DNA of 64,000 nt from Sphingomonas taxi (GCA_003243195.1 QFQI01000003.1:124001-188000); one strand, 5' to 3'; shown: positions 52,203 to 62,602, counted from the stretch's first letter. The notes: generated by a model from the sequence alone, not told the origin. Translations and numbers: made by a program.

Positions 52203-55016
52203 ATGCGTCTGACCACCATCCTTCTGTCCACCGTCGCCGCGGTTGTCGCCCCTCCTGTGCTGGCGCAGGAGCAGGCCAGCCCCGTCACCACCAACGCGGC
52301 GGTCGCCGGACAGACGGGCACCGCCGCCGCGCAGGCGGGCGACACGCACGAACTCAACGCCAGCGACATCGTCGTCACCGCCACCCGCCGTGCCGAGCGA
52401 CTCGCCGACGTGCCGATCTCGATCAACGCGGTCAGCCAGGAAGCGTTGCAGAATTCCGGCGCCACCGACATCCGCCAGATGACGCAGCTGGCCCCGTCGC
52501 TCACCATTTCCTCGACCGGGTCGGAAGCGAACGCCTCGGCCCGCGTACGCGGCATCGGCACGGTCGGCGACAATCCGGGGCTGGAAAGCTCGGTGACGGT
52601 CTTCATCGACGGCGTGTACCGCAGCCGCACCGGCTCCGGCCTCAACGATCTCGGCGAGGTCGACCGGGTGGAGGTGCTGCGCGGGCCGCAGGGCACGCTG
52701 TCGGGCCGCAACTCCTCGGCGGGCGCGATCAACATCTATACCAAGGCGCCGTCGTTCGACTTCGGCGGCTATGCCGAGGGGACGTACGGCAATTACGATT
52801 TCTATCGCGTCGCCGGCGCGGTGACCGGGCCGATCGTGAAGGATCTGCTCGCCTTCCGCATCGACGGCGTGGCATCGAAGCGCGACGGCTTCTACCGCGA
52901 TGTGGTCAACGACACCGACTATAACGACCGCGACCGCTGGTTCGTGCGCGGCCAATTGCTGCTGGAGCCATCGCCGGACTTCTCGCTGCGGCTGATCGGC
53001 GACTATACCCACCGCGACGAGAAATGCTGCGGCGCGGTCTATGTCGACACGCGCGAGAAGACCGATCCCACGCCGGGCGTGCCGGGCGATTACGCGATCA
53101 ACCCCGCCGGCAACCGCATCGTCAGCATCATCGAGCAGATGGCGGCGCTGCGCGGCTATCCCGCCGGCAGCGCGTTCCCGAGCGGCACCGATCCGTTCAG
53201 CCGCCGGATCGCGTTCACGCCGGGCCGCGCCTACAGCAACGTCACGAAGGATTATGGCGGCTCGGGCCAGATCGACTGGAACCTGGGCGGCGCGTCGCTC
53301 ACCTCGATCACCGCCTATCGCGAATACAAGTCGGGCGGCGCGAACGACATCGACGCCAACGTGCTCGACATCGGCTATCGCGCCGACGACGGCAACAACT
53401 ACCGCCAGTTCCATACCTTCACGCAGGAATTGCGGCTGAACGGCGAGGCCTTCGGCGGACGGCTCGACTGGCTGGTCGGCGGCTTCTTCAGCAACGAGGA
53501 TCTGGAGGTCGTCGACAATCTGAAGTTCGGTCGCGACTATGGCGCGTTCGCCGCGTGCCGCATCGTCGCGACGATCAACCCCGCCGCTGCGCTGCGCAAC
53601 CCCGCCAATCCGGGCTGCCTGAGCACGGCCGGCAATGCAGTGCTCTCCGGCCTCGCCCCCGGCACCACCCCGGCGTTCGGTGCCGCGACCCCGCTGATCC
53701 TCAGCAGCATCCGCACGCTGTCCACGCTCAACGACCTGGGCACCACGCGCGACGTCTACAGCCAGAACAGCAAGAGCTTCGCGCTGTTCACGCACAATAT
53801 CTTGAAGCTCACCGACACGCTGTCGCTGACCGCCGGCCTGCGCTGGACCCGCGAGCAGAAGGAGTTCGACGCGACCTTCGGCAACAGCAACACCGTCTGC
53901 CCGCAGGTCCAGGCGTTGCTCGGCGCCGGCCCGGCCGGCAACCTGTTCAACAACCCGCAGCTTGCCGCGCTGACCCGCGGCATCGCGACGCTGGCGTGCA
54001 CGGGCAATTCGTCGGCGGCGCTGAACGGCCGCACGATCAACGACGACCTGAAGGAGAACCAGTTCACGGGCACCGCCGTGCTCAGCTGGAAGCCCAGCGA
54101 CCGTGTGATGACCTATGCCAGCTACTCGCGCGGCTACAAGGCGGGCGGCTACAATCTCGACCGTTCGGATCTGGGCGACGCCTATAATCCCGCGACGATC
54201 GCCAACATCGACGCCGGCCGGCTGCGCTTCGACCCCGAAACGGTCAACGCCTATGAAGTCGGCCTGAAATATTCCAGCCGTCGCTTCACCTTCAACCTCG
54301 CGGCGTTCCGCTCGGAGTTCAAGAACTTCCAGCTCAACACCTTCAACGGCACCAATTACGTGGTGGAAAACATCGGCTCCTGTTCGGACAGCCTGAACGG
54401 CGCCGACACCGACAACAGCGTCACCACCGGCGTGTGCACGGGCGACGTGAAATATGGCGTGCGCAGCCAGGGCGTGGAGGCGGAAGCGGGCTTCTACCCG
54501 GCGGAGCATGTCGCGATCAACCTGGGCTATACGCTCGCCGACACCAAATACCGTCGCAACCTGGTCGGCTCGGATGCGGGCGCGGCGCTCGATCCGGCGC
54601 TGTTCCTGCTGTCGGGGGGGCAGATGTCGAACGCGCCGCGCAACGTCATCACCACCTCGGTCAGCTGGACGCCGTCGCTGGGCGACAGCGGGCTGTCGGC
54701 GCTGTTCTACGTCGATCAGCGCACCGTGTCGGACTACAACACCGGCTCGGACCTGTTCGTGGAGAAGGAGCAGGACGGCTTCACGCTGATGAACGCGCGC
54801 GTCGGCCTGCGCGGCGATCAGGACCGCTGGGCGGTGGAGGTGTGGGCGCAGAACCTGCTGAACACCGATTACGAGCAGGTGGCGTTCAACACCTCGTTCC
54901 AGGGCGCGGGAAGCCAGCAGCAGGTGCAGGCGTTCGGCGGCACCGGCAACCAGCTATTCTCCTCGTTCCTCGCCGAACCGCGCACGTACGGCGTCACGCT
55001 ACGCACGCGGTTCTAG
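52203..55016 (+). CDS. TonB-dependent receptor
   Basis: 937 residues: signal peptide (ends PPVLAQEQ), a TonB-box-like segment SDIVVTATRR, the plug domain (about 60-170: VPISINAVSQEALQ, VEVLRGPQGTLSGRNSSAG), and a 22-strand barrel ending in YGVTLRTRF with the terminal Phe that barrel assembly needs. Long loops carry cysteines, including an adjacent CC pair (KCCGAVYVD). It imports a siderophore, sugar or other large substrate; no transporter or enzyme genes next to it reveal which. GGGAGAG precedes the ATG. Confidence 0.93.
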   Translation: MRLTTILLSTVAAVVAPPVLAQEQASPVTTNAAVAGQTGTAAAQAGDTHELNASDIVVTATRRAERLADVPISINAVSQEALQNSGATDIRQMTQLAPSLTISSTGSEANASARVRGIGTVGDNPGLESSVTVFIDGVYRSRTGSGLNDLGEVDRVEVLRGPQGTLSGRNSSAGAINIYTKAPSFDFGGYAEGTYGNYDFYRVAGAVTGPIVKDLLAFRIDGVASKRDGFYRDVVNDTDYNDRDRWFVRGQLLLEPSPDFSLRLIGDYTHRDEKCCGAVYVDTREKTDPTPGVPGDYAINPAGNRIVSIIEQMAALRGYPAGSAFPSGTDPFSRRIAFTPGRAYSNVTKDYGGSGQIDWNLGGASLTSITAYREYKSGGANDIDANVLDIGYRADDGNNYRQFHTFTQELRLNGEAFGGRLDWLVGGFFSNEDLEVVDNLKFGRDYGAFAACRIVATINPAAALRNPANPGCLSTAGNAVLSGLAPGTTPAFGAATPLILSSIRTLSTLNDLGTTRDVYSQNSKSFALFTHNILKLTDTLSLTAGLRWTREQKEFDATFGNSNTVCPQVQALLGAGPAGNLFNNPQLAALTRGIATLACTGNSSAALNGRTINDDLKENQFTGTAVLSWKPSDRVMTYASYSRGYKAGGYNLDRSDLGDAYNPATIANIDAGRLRFDPETVNAYEVGLKYSSRRFTFNLAAFRSEFKNFQLNTFNGTNYVVENIGSCSDSLNGADTDNSVTTGVCTGDVKYGVRSQGVEAEAGFYPAEHVAINLGYTLADTKYRRNLVGSDAGAALDPALFLLSGGQMSNAPRNVITTSVSWTPSLGDSGLSALFYVDQRTVSDYNTGSDLFVEKEQDGFTLMNARVGLRGDQDRWAVEVWAQNLLNTDYEQVAFNTSFQGAGSQQQVQAFGGTGNQLFSSFLAEPRTYGVTLRTRF

Positions 55017-55204
55017 GGCGGTTCTCCGGCCGGGATGCACCACGGTCCACGCCCGGTGGGCGACCGCCTCGCGGCGGTGGACCGGCCCGACCGGACACCG
55101 TTTCAGCCGCGGCGCGCCCGCCGGACGCGCGCGGGATCGCGGCGCGTGCGAGGCCGCGCGGGGCGCCGGCGGCGCGGGGACGCCGTGAGAGGGATGGTCG
55201 AAGG

Positions 55205-56032
55205 TCATGCGACCTCGACCCAATAGTCCCCCGCCCGCCCGGCGCGCAGCGCCGCCGCCACCGCCGCGCCGTCCACCCCGCTCTCGCGCAATGCCGCCAG
55301 CGTCGGCGCGCCGTGGCGCTTCGCCAGCCGCCGGCCATCCGCTCCGGTCAGCAGCGCATGGTGGTGCCACGCCGGCACGGGCAGCCCGAGCAGCGCCTGC
55401 AACAGACGGTGGACGTGCGTCGCCGCGAACAGGTCACGCCCGCGCACGACGTCGGTCACGCCCTGCGCGGCGTCGTCCACCGTCACCGCGAGATGATAGC
55501 TGGCCGGCGCATCCTTGCGCGCCAGCACCACGTCACCCTGCGCCGGCGCGTCGTTCCGAACCGGCGCACCGTGATCGGTCCAGCCCGGCGTGCCGACCCG
55601 CGCCACCGCCGCCGCCATGTCCAGCCGCCAGCAATGCGGCGCATCGCGCACCGGCGCGCCGCGACAGGTGCCGGGATAAACCGCGACCGGCCCGTGCGGC
55701 GCGCTCATCGCGCCCGCGATCTCGGCCCGCGTGCAATAGCAGCGGTAGAGCAGCCCCATGTCCCGCAACCGCCGCAACGCCGCGGCGTAGCGGTCCAGCC
55801 GCTGCGACTGGAACAGCACCGGCCCGTCCCATGCCAGGCCCAGCCACGCCAGATCGTCGCGGATCGTTGCGACATGCTCCGCGCGTGACCGCATGCCGTC
55901 GATATCCTCGATCCGCAACAGGAACCGCCCGCCGCGCGCGCGTGCATGATCGTGCGCGCGGATCGCCGAAAACGCATGCCCCATGTGCAGCCGCCCGGTC
56001 GGCGAGGGCGCGAAGCGGGTCACCACCGTCAT
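55205..56032 (-). CDS. gluQ: Glutamyl-Q tRNA(Asp) synthetase
   Basis: 275 residues, a truncated class I glutamyl-tRNA synthetase without an anticodon domain. RFAPSPTGRLHMGHA is the HIGH motif, CYCTRAEI...YPGTCRG holds the zinc cysteines, and GRRLAKRHG is the KMSKS counterpart. It attaches glutamate to queuosine in tRNA-Asp. The frame is open far upstream, antisense to the peptidase gene, but the conserved start is ATG 56032. Confidence 0.93.
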   Translation of the reverse strand: MTVVTRFAPSPTGRLHMGHAFSAIRAHDHARARGGRFLLRIEDIDGMRSRAEHVATIRDDLAWLGLAWDGPVLFQSQRLDRYAAALRRLRDMGLLYRCYCTRAEIAGAMSAPHGPVAVYPGTCRGAPVRDAPHCWRLDMAAAVARVGTPGWTDHGAPVRNDAPAQGDVVLARKDAPASYHLAVTVDDAAQGVTDVVRGRDLFAATHVHRLLQALLGLPVPAWHHHALLTGADGRRLAKRHGAPTLAALRESGVDGAAVAAALRAGRAGDYWVEVA

Positions 56033-56122
56033 GCCGCCCATCTGCGCCCCGCGACGCCCGTGAACAAGGGGGCCATGCGACAACGGGTGACGGATCGCGA
56101 TCCGGCGCGTTAGGAGGGGCGC

Positions 56123-58219
56123 ATGACCGAAGCCACGCCCCCCGTCGCCCCCACCCGCCCGCATTCCTTCACCGTCCACGGCGTCACCATCGACGACCCC
56201 TGGGCGTGGCTGAAGGATCCGAACTATCCCGATGTGACCGATCCGCAGGTGCTGGCGTATCTGGAGGAGGAGAACGCCTATTTCGAGGCACAGATGGCGC
56301 CGCACCAGCCGCTGGTCGACCGGCTGTACGAGGAGATGAAGGCGCGCATCAAGGAAGACGAATCCAGCGTGCCGCAGAAGGACGGCGACTATCTGTACTG
56401 GACCGCGTTCGAGACCGGCGGCGAATATCGCAAATGGTGGCGCCGGCCGGTGAAGGGCGGCGCGGACGAACTGCTGCTCGACGAACCCGCGCTGGCCGAG
56501 GGCAAGGAATATTTCCGTCTGGGGGCGCTTTCGATCAGCGAGGACGGCACCCTGCTCGCCTATTCCACCGACGACGACGGATCGGAGCGCTACACGATTC
56601 GCTTCAAGAGCCTGAATGGCGGGGCCGCCGCGCCAGAAGCGATCGCCTCGGCGGCCGGCAAATGGGGCGACACCTCGATCGAGGGGACAATCGGCAACAT
56701 CGTCTTCACCAGCGACGGCAGCGGCATCCTCTATGGCCTGACCGACGATCAATGGCGTACGCGCACGATCAAGTTCCACCGGCTGGGCACCTCCAGCACG
56801 GAGGATGTCACGCTCTATTACGAAGATGATCCCGTCTTTTCGGTCGGCGTCGGCCAGACCAGCGACCGCAAGTGGATCGCGCTGGTCGCCAGCAGCCACG
56901 ACACCAGCGAAATCCGCCTCTATCCCGCCGCCGATCCGTTCGCCGAACCGATCCTGGTCGCGCCGCGCCGGCCGGGGCGCGAATATGACGTCGACACGCA
57001 TGGCGATACGTTGTTCATCCACACCAACGACACCGATCCGATGTGGCGGCTGGTCACCGCGCCGATCGCGTCGCCGGGCGAATGGACCGAGCTGATCGCG
57101 CCGTCGCCGCATTTCTACATGACCGGGGTCGAATGTTTCCGCGACTTCTTCATCGTGGAGGGACGCGAGGACGGGCTCGACCAGATCGAGCTTCATTCCT
57201 ATGCGCCCGGCACCCCGCCGCGCCGCATCGCCTTCCCGGAGGCGAGCTACACCGCCGGCACCGGCGACAATCCCGAATATGACCAGACGGTGCTGCGGCT
57301 CGGTTACGAATCGATGGTGACGCCCGGCACCGTCTACGATTACGACACCGCCACCGGCGCGCTGACCACGCTCAAGGTGCAGGAGATTCCGTGCGGCTAT
57401 GACGCCGCGCGCTACGCGACCGAGCGGTTGAAGATCACCGCGCGGGACGGGACGCAGGTGCCCGTCTCGATCGTCTACCCGCGCGATTTCCCGCGCGACG
57501 GCTCCCGCCCGTTGTTCCTCTACGCCTATGGCGCCTATGGCCATGCGATCCCGCCGGGCTTCTCCACCGGGCGGCTGAGCCTGCTCGACCGCGGCTTCGC
57601 CTATGCCATCGCGCACATCCGCGGCGGCGACGATCTGGGCCAGCGATGGTATCACGACGGCAAGCTGGAGAAGCGCACCAACACCTTCAACGACTTCGTC
57701 GACGTGGCGAAGGCGCTGGTCGATCAGCGCTGGACCAGCGCCGGCCGGATCGCGATCGCGGGGCGTTCGGCCGGCGGCGAGTTGATGGGCGCGGTGGTCA
57801 ATTCCGATCCGCAACTGTGGGGGGCGGTGATCGCCGACGTGCCGTTCGTCGACGTGCTCAACACCATGCTCGACGAAACGCTGCCGCTGACCCCGGGCGA
57901 ATGGCCCGAATGGGGCAATCCGATCGCGGACAAGGCGGCGTTCGAGCTGATCCGCAGCTACTCGCCCTACGACAATGTGACGCCGCAGGCCTACCCGCCG
58001 CTGTTCATCTCCGGCGGCCTGAACGATCCGCGCGTCACCTATTGGGAGCCGGCGAAATGGGCAGCAAAGCTGCGCGCGACCAAGACCGACGCCCATGTCC
58101 TGCTGCTCAAGACCAACATGGGCGCGGGGCATGGCGGCAAGTCCGGCCGGTTCGAGAGCCTGCGCGAGAGCGCGGAGGAACATGCCTTCGTGCTGTGGCA
58201 ACTGGGCGTCGAGGCGTGA
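56123..58219 (+). CDS. ptrB: Oligopeptidase B (S9 family)
   Basis: 698 residues: N-terminal beta-propeller (about 70-410) and a C-terminal alpha/beta hydrolase with catalytic Ser in GRSAGGELMGAV, Asp in GGLNDPRVTYWEPAKW, and His in NMGAGHGGKSGR. It cuts short peptides after basic residues in the cytoplasm. No signal peptide. A strong AGGAGG lies before the ATG. Confidence 0.94.
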   Translation: MTEATPPVAPTRPHSFTVHGVTIDDPWAWLKDPNYPDVTDPQVLAYLEEENAYFEAQMAPHQPLVDRLYEEMKARIKEDESSVPQKDGDYLYWTAFETGGEYRKWWRRPVKGGADELLLDEPALAEGKEYFRLGALSISEDGTLLAYSTDDDGSERYTIRFKSLNGGAAAPEAIASAAGKWGDTSIEGTIGNIVFTSDGSGILYGLTDDQWRTRTIKFHRLGTSSTEDVTLYYEDDPVFSVGVGQTSDRKWIALVASSHDTSEIRLYPAADPFAEPILVAPRRPGREYDVDTHGDTLFIHTNDTDPMWRLVTAPIASPGEWTELIAPSPHFYMTGVECFRDFFIVEGREDGLDQIELHSYAPGTPPRRIAFPEASYTAGTGDNPEYDQTVLRLGYESMVTPGTVYDYDTATGALTTLKVQEIPCGYDAARYATERLKITARDGTQVPVSIVYPRDFPRDGSRPLFLYAYGAYGHAIPPGFSTGRLSLLDRGFAYAIAHIRGGDDLGQRWYHDGKLEKRTNTFNDFVDVAKALVDQRWTSAGRIAIAGRSAGGELMGAVVNSDPQLWGAVIADVPFVDVLNTMLDETLPLTPGEWPEWGNPIADKAAFELIRSYSPYDNVTPQAYPPLFISGGLNDPRVTYWEPAKWAAKLRATKTDAHVLLLKTNMGAGHGGKSGRFESLRESAEEHAFVLWQLGVEA

Positions 58220-58241
58220 TCCGCCGGGGCGCCCGCGCCGC

Positions 58242-58802
58242 ATGACCATCGAGGCGATCGTCGCGCGCTATGGCCTGGCGGCGCTGGTCGCGGGCGCCGC
58301 GCTGGAAGGCGAGGCGGCGGTGATCGCCGGGGGCGTGCTGGCGCATCAGCAGATGTTCCCGCTGGTCTGGGCGATGGCGGCGGCGGCGCTGGGATCGTTC
58401 GCCGCCGACCAGTTCTACTTCCATCTCGGCCGCCGCTTCCGCGACCATCGCTGGGTGGTCGCCGCGCGCCGCAGGCCGGCGTTCGCGCGCGCGCTCGTCA
58501 CGCTCGAACGTCATCCGATCGGGTTCATCTTCGCGTTTCGCTTCCTCTACGGATTGCGCACGATCAGCCCGATCGCGATCGGCACCACCTCCGTGGCGCC
58601 GCGATTGTACCTGGGGGTCAACGCGGTCTCGGCGACGATCTGGGGGATCCTGTTCACCTCGATCGGCTATTCGTTCGGCGAGGTGTTCGAGGAACTGGTC
58701 GGCCGGCTGCGCCACGATGCGCGCCTGTGGTGGCTGGTCGGCGCGCTGCTGGCCGCCGGACTGGCCGTCGCGCTCATCCACCGTCTATGGACCCGCCGAT
58801 GA
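58242..58802 (+). CDS. DedA family membrane protein
   Basis: 186 residues, VTT/DedA fold: GAALEGEAAVIAGGVLAHQQ near the N-terminus, GSFAADQFYFHLGRRF, and FAFRFLYGLRTISPIAIG with the conserved arginine. Four or five membrane segments. It overlaps the thioesterase gene by ATGA and follows ptrB by 22 bases. It differs clearly from the DedA protein at 7147 (a separate subfamily). Confidence 0.88.
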   Translation: MTIEAIVARYGLAALVAGAALEGEAAVIAGGVLAHQQMFPLVWAMAAAALGSFAADQFYFHLGRRFRDHRWVVAARRRPAFARALVTLERHPIGFIFAFRFLYGLRTISPIAIGTTSVAPRLYLGVNAVSATIWGILFTSIGYSFGEVFEELVGRLRHDARLWWLVGALLAAGLAVALIHRLWTRR

Positions 58803-59191
58803 CCCCCTTCACCCGGCCGTTCACCGCACAGCCCGGCGACATCGACGAACTCGGCCATGTCAACAATGCGGTGTGGGTGCGCTGGATCCAGGACCTGTCG
58901 GTCGCGCACTGGACGGCGGTCGCCTCGCCCGAACAGCAGGCGGCATACATCTGGGTCGTGACCCGCCACGTCATCGACTATCGCGGCAACGTGACGCAGG
59001 GGGAGACGGTGAGCGGCGAGACATGGATCCCGGACGCGCCGCGCGGCGCGCGCTTCGACCGCCACTTCCGGTTCCGGGGCGATGACGACCGGGTGCGCGT
59101 GGAAGGCGTCACGACCTGGGCACTGCTCGATCGCGCCACCGGCCGGCTGCTGCGCATCCGTCCCGACATCGCCGAGCCGTTCATGAGGTGA
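58799..59191 (+). CDS. Acyl-CoA thioesterase (hotdog fold, YbgC/4HBT type)
   Basis: 130 residues. The catalytic Asp is in DIDELGHVNNAVWVRWIQD, the 4HBT signature. VTRHVIDYRGNVTQGETV and a C-terminal ALLDRATGRLLRI strand fit the hotdog fold. It hydrolyses acyl-CoA or acyl-ACP thioesters; chain length unknown. Translationally coupled to the DedA gene. Confidence 0.9.
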   Translation: MTPFTRPFTAQPGDIDELGHVNNAVWVRWIQDLSVAHWTAVASPEQQAAYIWVVTRHVIDYRGNVTQGETVSGETWIPDAPRGARFDRHFRFRGDDDRVRVEGVTTWALLDRATGRLLRIRPDIAEPFMR

Positions 59192-59362
59192 GCGGCGGCG
59201 GGCCCGTACGCCACGGCCGGTGCGGAAGCGTAGCGACGGCCCCCGCCCCGCCGCGCCCCCGCGACGACGACGAGGCAGGGCGCCGGGTGACGGCCATCCC
59301 GCACGTCGCCCGCGACGGCGGCGGTGCGACGGGCGGCGGCGCCGGCGACGCCGGAACGCCGC

Positions 59363-61189
59363 TCACTCCACCGTGACGCTCTTCGCCAGGTTGCGCGGCT
59401 GGTCGACATCCGTGCCCTTGGCCACCGCGACATGGTATGCCAGCAACTGCACGGGCACCGCATAGACGATCGGTGCGATCAGCGGATGGACCTTGGGCAT
59501 GGTGATCGTCGCGACGCAGCCGTCGCCCGCCGCCTGCACGCCATCGTAATCGCTGATGAGCAGCACCTTGCCGCCGCGCGCCTGCACCTCCTGCATGTTG
59601 CTGACGGTCTTGTCGAACAACGGCCCCGACGGCGCGATCACCACGACGGGCACGTTTTCGTCGATCAGCGCGATCGGCCCGTGCTTCATCTCGCCAGCGG
59701 CATAGCCCTCGGCATGGATGTAGCTGATTTCCTTCAGCTTCAGCGCGCCTTCCAGCGCCAGCGGATAATCGGTGCCGCGCCCCAGGTACAGCACGTCGCG
59801 CGCGCCCGCGATCACCCCGGCGATGTCCTGGATCGATTCGTCATAGGCGAGCGCGCCGTTGATCGCCGCCGGCGCCTCCGCAAGCTGGCGGACGATGCTG
59901 CGTTCCTCGGCCTCGGTCAGCCGCCCCTTCGCCTTGGCGAGATTGGCGGCCAGCGCGGCGAGCACCGCGAGCTGGCAACTGAACGCCTTGGTGGACGCGA
60001 CGCCGATCTCCGGCCCGGCATGCGTGGGCAGCAGCAGGTCGGCCTCGCGCGCCATCGTGCTGGTCGGCACGTTGACGACCACCGCGATCGTCTGCCGCTC
60101 CGACCTGGCATGGCGCAACGCGGCCAGCGTGTCGGCGGTCTCGCCCGACTGGCTGATGAACAGCGCCAGCCCGCCGTCCTCCATCACCGGCGCGCGGTAA
60201 CGGAACTCGCTGGCGACATCCAGGTCGACCGGCACGCGCGCGAACTGCTCGAACCAGTATTTGGCGACCATGCCGGCATAGAAACTGGTCCCGCACGCCA
60301 CGATCGTCACGCGGCGGATGCCCGACAGGTCGAATTCGGGGATCGGCAGCACGATCTTCCCCTCGAACCGCTGGAGGTAGCTGCGCAGGGTCTGCGCGAC
60401 CACGATCGGCTGTTCGTAGATCTCCTTCTGCATGAAGTGGCGATGGTTGCCCTTGTCGATCAGCGCGCCGGTGACGCCGGAGATCGTGACCGGGCGCTCA
60501 AGCGGCTGATTGTCGCGATCGAACACCTGCGTGCCCCCGCGCGCGCAGACCACCCAGTCGCCTTCCTCCAGATAGGCGATACGCTGCGTCAGCGGCGCCA
60601 GCGCCAGCGCGTCCGACCCCAGATACGTCTCGCCATCGTCGCCATAGCCGACCACCAGCGGCGAGCCGAGCCGCGCGCCGATCAGCAGTTCGGGATGGCT
60701 GCGGAACAGGATCGCCAGCGCGAAGGCGCCGTGCAGCCGCGGCAGCACCTCGCGCACCGCCTCCTGCGGCGACCTGCCCGCCTCGACCTGCTCGCTGATG
60801 AGGTGGGCGACCACCTCGGTATCGGTCTCGCTGGTGAAGACGCGCCCGCGCGCCTGCAACTCGTCGCGCAGCGCCCTGAAATTCTCGATGATGCCGTTGT
60901 GCACCACCGCCACCTCGTCGGTGGCGTGCGGATGCGCATTGTTGGTGGTCGGGCCGCCGTGCGTCGCCCAGCGCGTATGCGCGATGCCGGTGGTGCCGGG
61001 CAGCGGATGCGCGGCGAGTTCCCGCGCCAGGTTGACCAGCTTGCCCGACGCGCGCCGCCGCTCGATCGCGCCGTCCACGATCGTCGCGATGCCAGCCGAA
61101 TCATAGCCGCGATATTCCAGCCGCTTCAGCCCGTCGAGCAGGCGATCGGCCACGTCGTCACGGCCGAGGATACCGACGATACCGCACAT
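59363..61189 (-). CDS. glmS: Glucosamine-fructose-6-phosphate aminotransferase GlmS
   Basis: 608 residues. MCGIVGI gives the N-terminal nucleophile Cys2 of the glutaminase domain; THNAHPH-like and ARTRWATHG segments follow. Two SIS domains have ACGTSFYAGMVAKYW and FISQSGETADTLAALR. The C-terminus ends with AKSVTVE. It makes glucosamine 6-phosphate. Its ATG lies one base after the glmU stop, so two steps of UDP-GlcNAc synthesis share an operon. No ribozyme is expected or seen upstream. Confidence 0.97.
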   Translation of the reverse strand: MCGIVGILGRDDVADRLLDGLKRLEYRGYDSAGIATIVDGAIERRRASGKLVNLARELAAHPLPGTTGIAHTRWATHGGPTTNNAHPHATDEVAVVHNGIIENFRALRDELQARGRVFTSETDTEVVAHLISEQVEAGRSPQEAVREVLPRLHGAFALAILFRSHPELLIGARLGSPLVVGYGDDGETYLGSDALALAPLTQRIAYLEEGDWVVCARGGTQVFDRDNQPLERPVTISGVTGALIDKGNHRHFMQKEIYEQPIVVAQTLRSYLQRFEGKIVLPIPEFDLSGIRRVTIVACGTSFYAGMVAKYWFEQFARVPVDLDVASEFRYRAPVMEDGGLALFISQSGETADTLAALRHARSERQTIAVVVNVPTSTMAREADLLLPTHAGPEIGVASTKAFSCQLAVLAALAANLAKAKGRLTEAEERSIVRQLAEAPAAINGALAYDESIQDIAGVIAGARDVLYLGRGTDYPLALEGALKLKEISYIHAEGYAAGEMKHGPIALIDENVPVVVIAPSGPLFDKTVSNMQEVQARGGKVLLISDYDGVQAAGDGCVATITMPKVHPLIAPIVYAVPVQLLAYHVAVAKGTDVDQPRNLAKSVTVE

Positions 61190-61190
61190 C

Positions 61191-62540
61191 TTACTTGCCG
61201 CCCTTCTTCTTCGCCGTCATCGCGTCGCGAAAGCGCTTCGCCCAGCCGTCGCGCTCTTCCTGCCGGCCGCGCGCCAACGCAAGTGAATCCGCCGTAACAT
61301 CCCGGACAACAACGGAACCCGCCGCGACGATCGCGCCCGCGCCGATCGTGACCGGGGCGACCAGCGCGCTGTTCGATCCCACGAACGCCCCCGCGCCGAT
61401 CACCGTGCGATATTTGAAGAAGCCGTCGTAATTGCACGTGATCGTGCCCGCGCCGATGTTCGCGCCCGCCCCCACCTCGGCGTCGCCGATATAGGTCAGG
61501 TGGTTCACCTTCGCGCCGACGCCGACGTCGGCCTTCTTGATCTCCACGAAATTGCCGACCCTGGCGCGCTCCGCCAGCACCGCGCCCGGCCGCAGCCGCG
61601 CATAGGGACCGACCTCCGCGCCCGCGCCGACGCTGGCCCCCTCCAGATGGCTGAAGGCATGGATCGTCGCGCCGTCCGCCACGCTCACGCCGGGGCCGAA
61701 CACCACGTTCGGCGCGACCGTGACGTCGCGGCCCAGCCGGGTATCGTGCGCGAACCACACCGTGTCGGGGGCGACCAGCGTCGCGCCGTCCGCCATCGCC
61801 CGCGCACGCCGCGCCTGCTGCCACGCCAGCTCCACCGCCGCCAGCTCGCCGCGGCTGTTGACGCCGGCGACCTCGCCGGGGTCGGCCTCGATCACCGCCG
61901 CCGCGCCGGACAGCTCCACCACGTCGGTCAGGTAATATTCGCCCGCGGCATTGTCGTTGCCCAGCCGCCCCAGCAGCCGGAACAGGTCGGCGGCGCGCGC
62001 CGCCATCAGCCCGGTGTTGCACAATGTCACCGCCCGCTCGGCGGCGTCGGCGTCCTTGAACTCCACGATCCGCTCCAGCCGGTCGCTGCCCGGCGCGACG
62101 ATCAGCCGCCCGTAGGCGCCCGGATCGGCGGGGCGGAAACCGAGCACCACCACCGCCGGCGCGTCGGCGGCGCGCAGCCGCTCCAGCATCGCGCGCATCG
62201 TCTCCGCGCGCACCAGCGGCACGTCGCCGTAGAGGATCAGCACGTCGCCGTCGAAGCCGGACAGCGCCTCCTCGGCCTGCATCACCGCATGGCCGGTGCC
62301 GAGCTGTTCGGCCTGCTGCGCGATCACCGCGCCCAGCGGCGCGACCGCCGCCTCCACCTGCTCGCGGCCCGCGCCCGTCACCACCACCGTCCGCTGCGGC
62401 GACAGCGTGGCGGCGGCGTCCAGCAGGTGCAGCAGCATCGGCCGCCCCGCAATCGGGTGCAGAACCTTATGCAGGTCCGATTTCATGCGCGTCCCCTTGC
62501 CCGCGGCGAGGACGACGACGGCTACCTTCTGGCTCGACAT
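61191..62540 (-). CDS. glmU: Bifunctional UDP-GlcNAc pyrophosphorylase/glucosamine-1-phosphate acetyltransferase GlmU
   Basis: 449 residues: N-terminal nucleotidyltransferase (LAAGKGTRMKSDLHKVLHPI, GDVPL) and C-terminal left-handed beta-helix acetyltransferase with hexapeptide repeats (GAGANIGAGTITCNYDG, FKYRTVIGAGAFVGSNSALV). It completes UDP-GlcNAc for murein and lipid A. ATG 62540 (MSSQKVAVVVLAAG) is the natural start. Divergent from gph. Confidence 0.97.
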   Translation of the reverse strand: MSSQKVAVVVLAAGKGTRMKSDLHKVLHPIAGRPMLLHLLDAAATLSPQRTVVVTGAGREQVEAAVAPLGAVIAQQAEQLGTGHAVMQAEEALSGFDGDVLILYGDVPLVRAETMRAMLERLRAADAPAVVVLGFRPADPGAYGRLIVAPGSDRLERIVEFKDADAAERAVTLCNTGLMAARAADLFRLLGRLGNDNAAGEYYLTDVVELSGAAAVIEADPGEVAGVNSRGELAAVELAWQQARRARAMADGATLVAPDTVWFAHDTRLGRDVTVAPNVVFGPGVSVADGATIHAFSHLEGASVGAGAEVGPYARLRPGAVLAERARVGNFVEIKKADVGVGAKVNHLTYIGDAEVGAGANIGAGTITCNYDGFFKYRTVIGAGAFVGSNSALVAPVTIGAGAIVAAGSVVVRDVTADSLALARGRQEERDGWAKRFRDAMTAKKKGGK

Positions 62541-62602
62541 GGGCGCATGCCCTGCCACCCTTTGCTTGCCAATTCCAGCATCGCGCGGCAACGCGCGGCA
62601 TC

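Noticed and set aside
55205..58249. A 1014-codon minus-strand frame including gluQ
   Set aside because: Only the last 275 codons match a protein family. The upstream part is antisense to oligopeptidase B and does not look like a protein, so gluQ is called from 56032.
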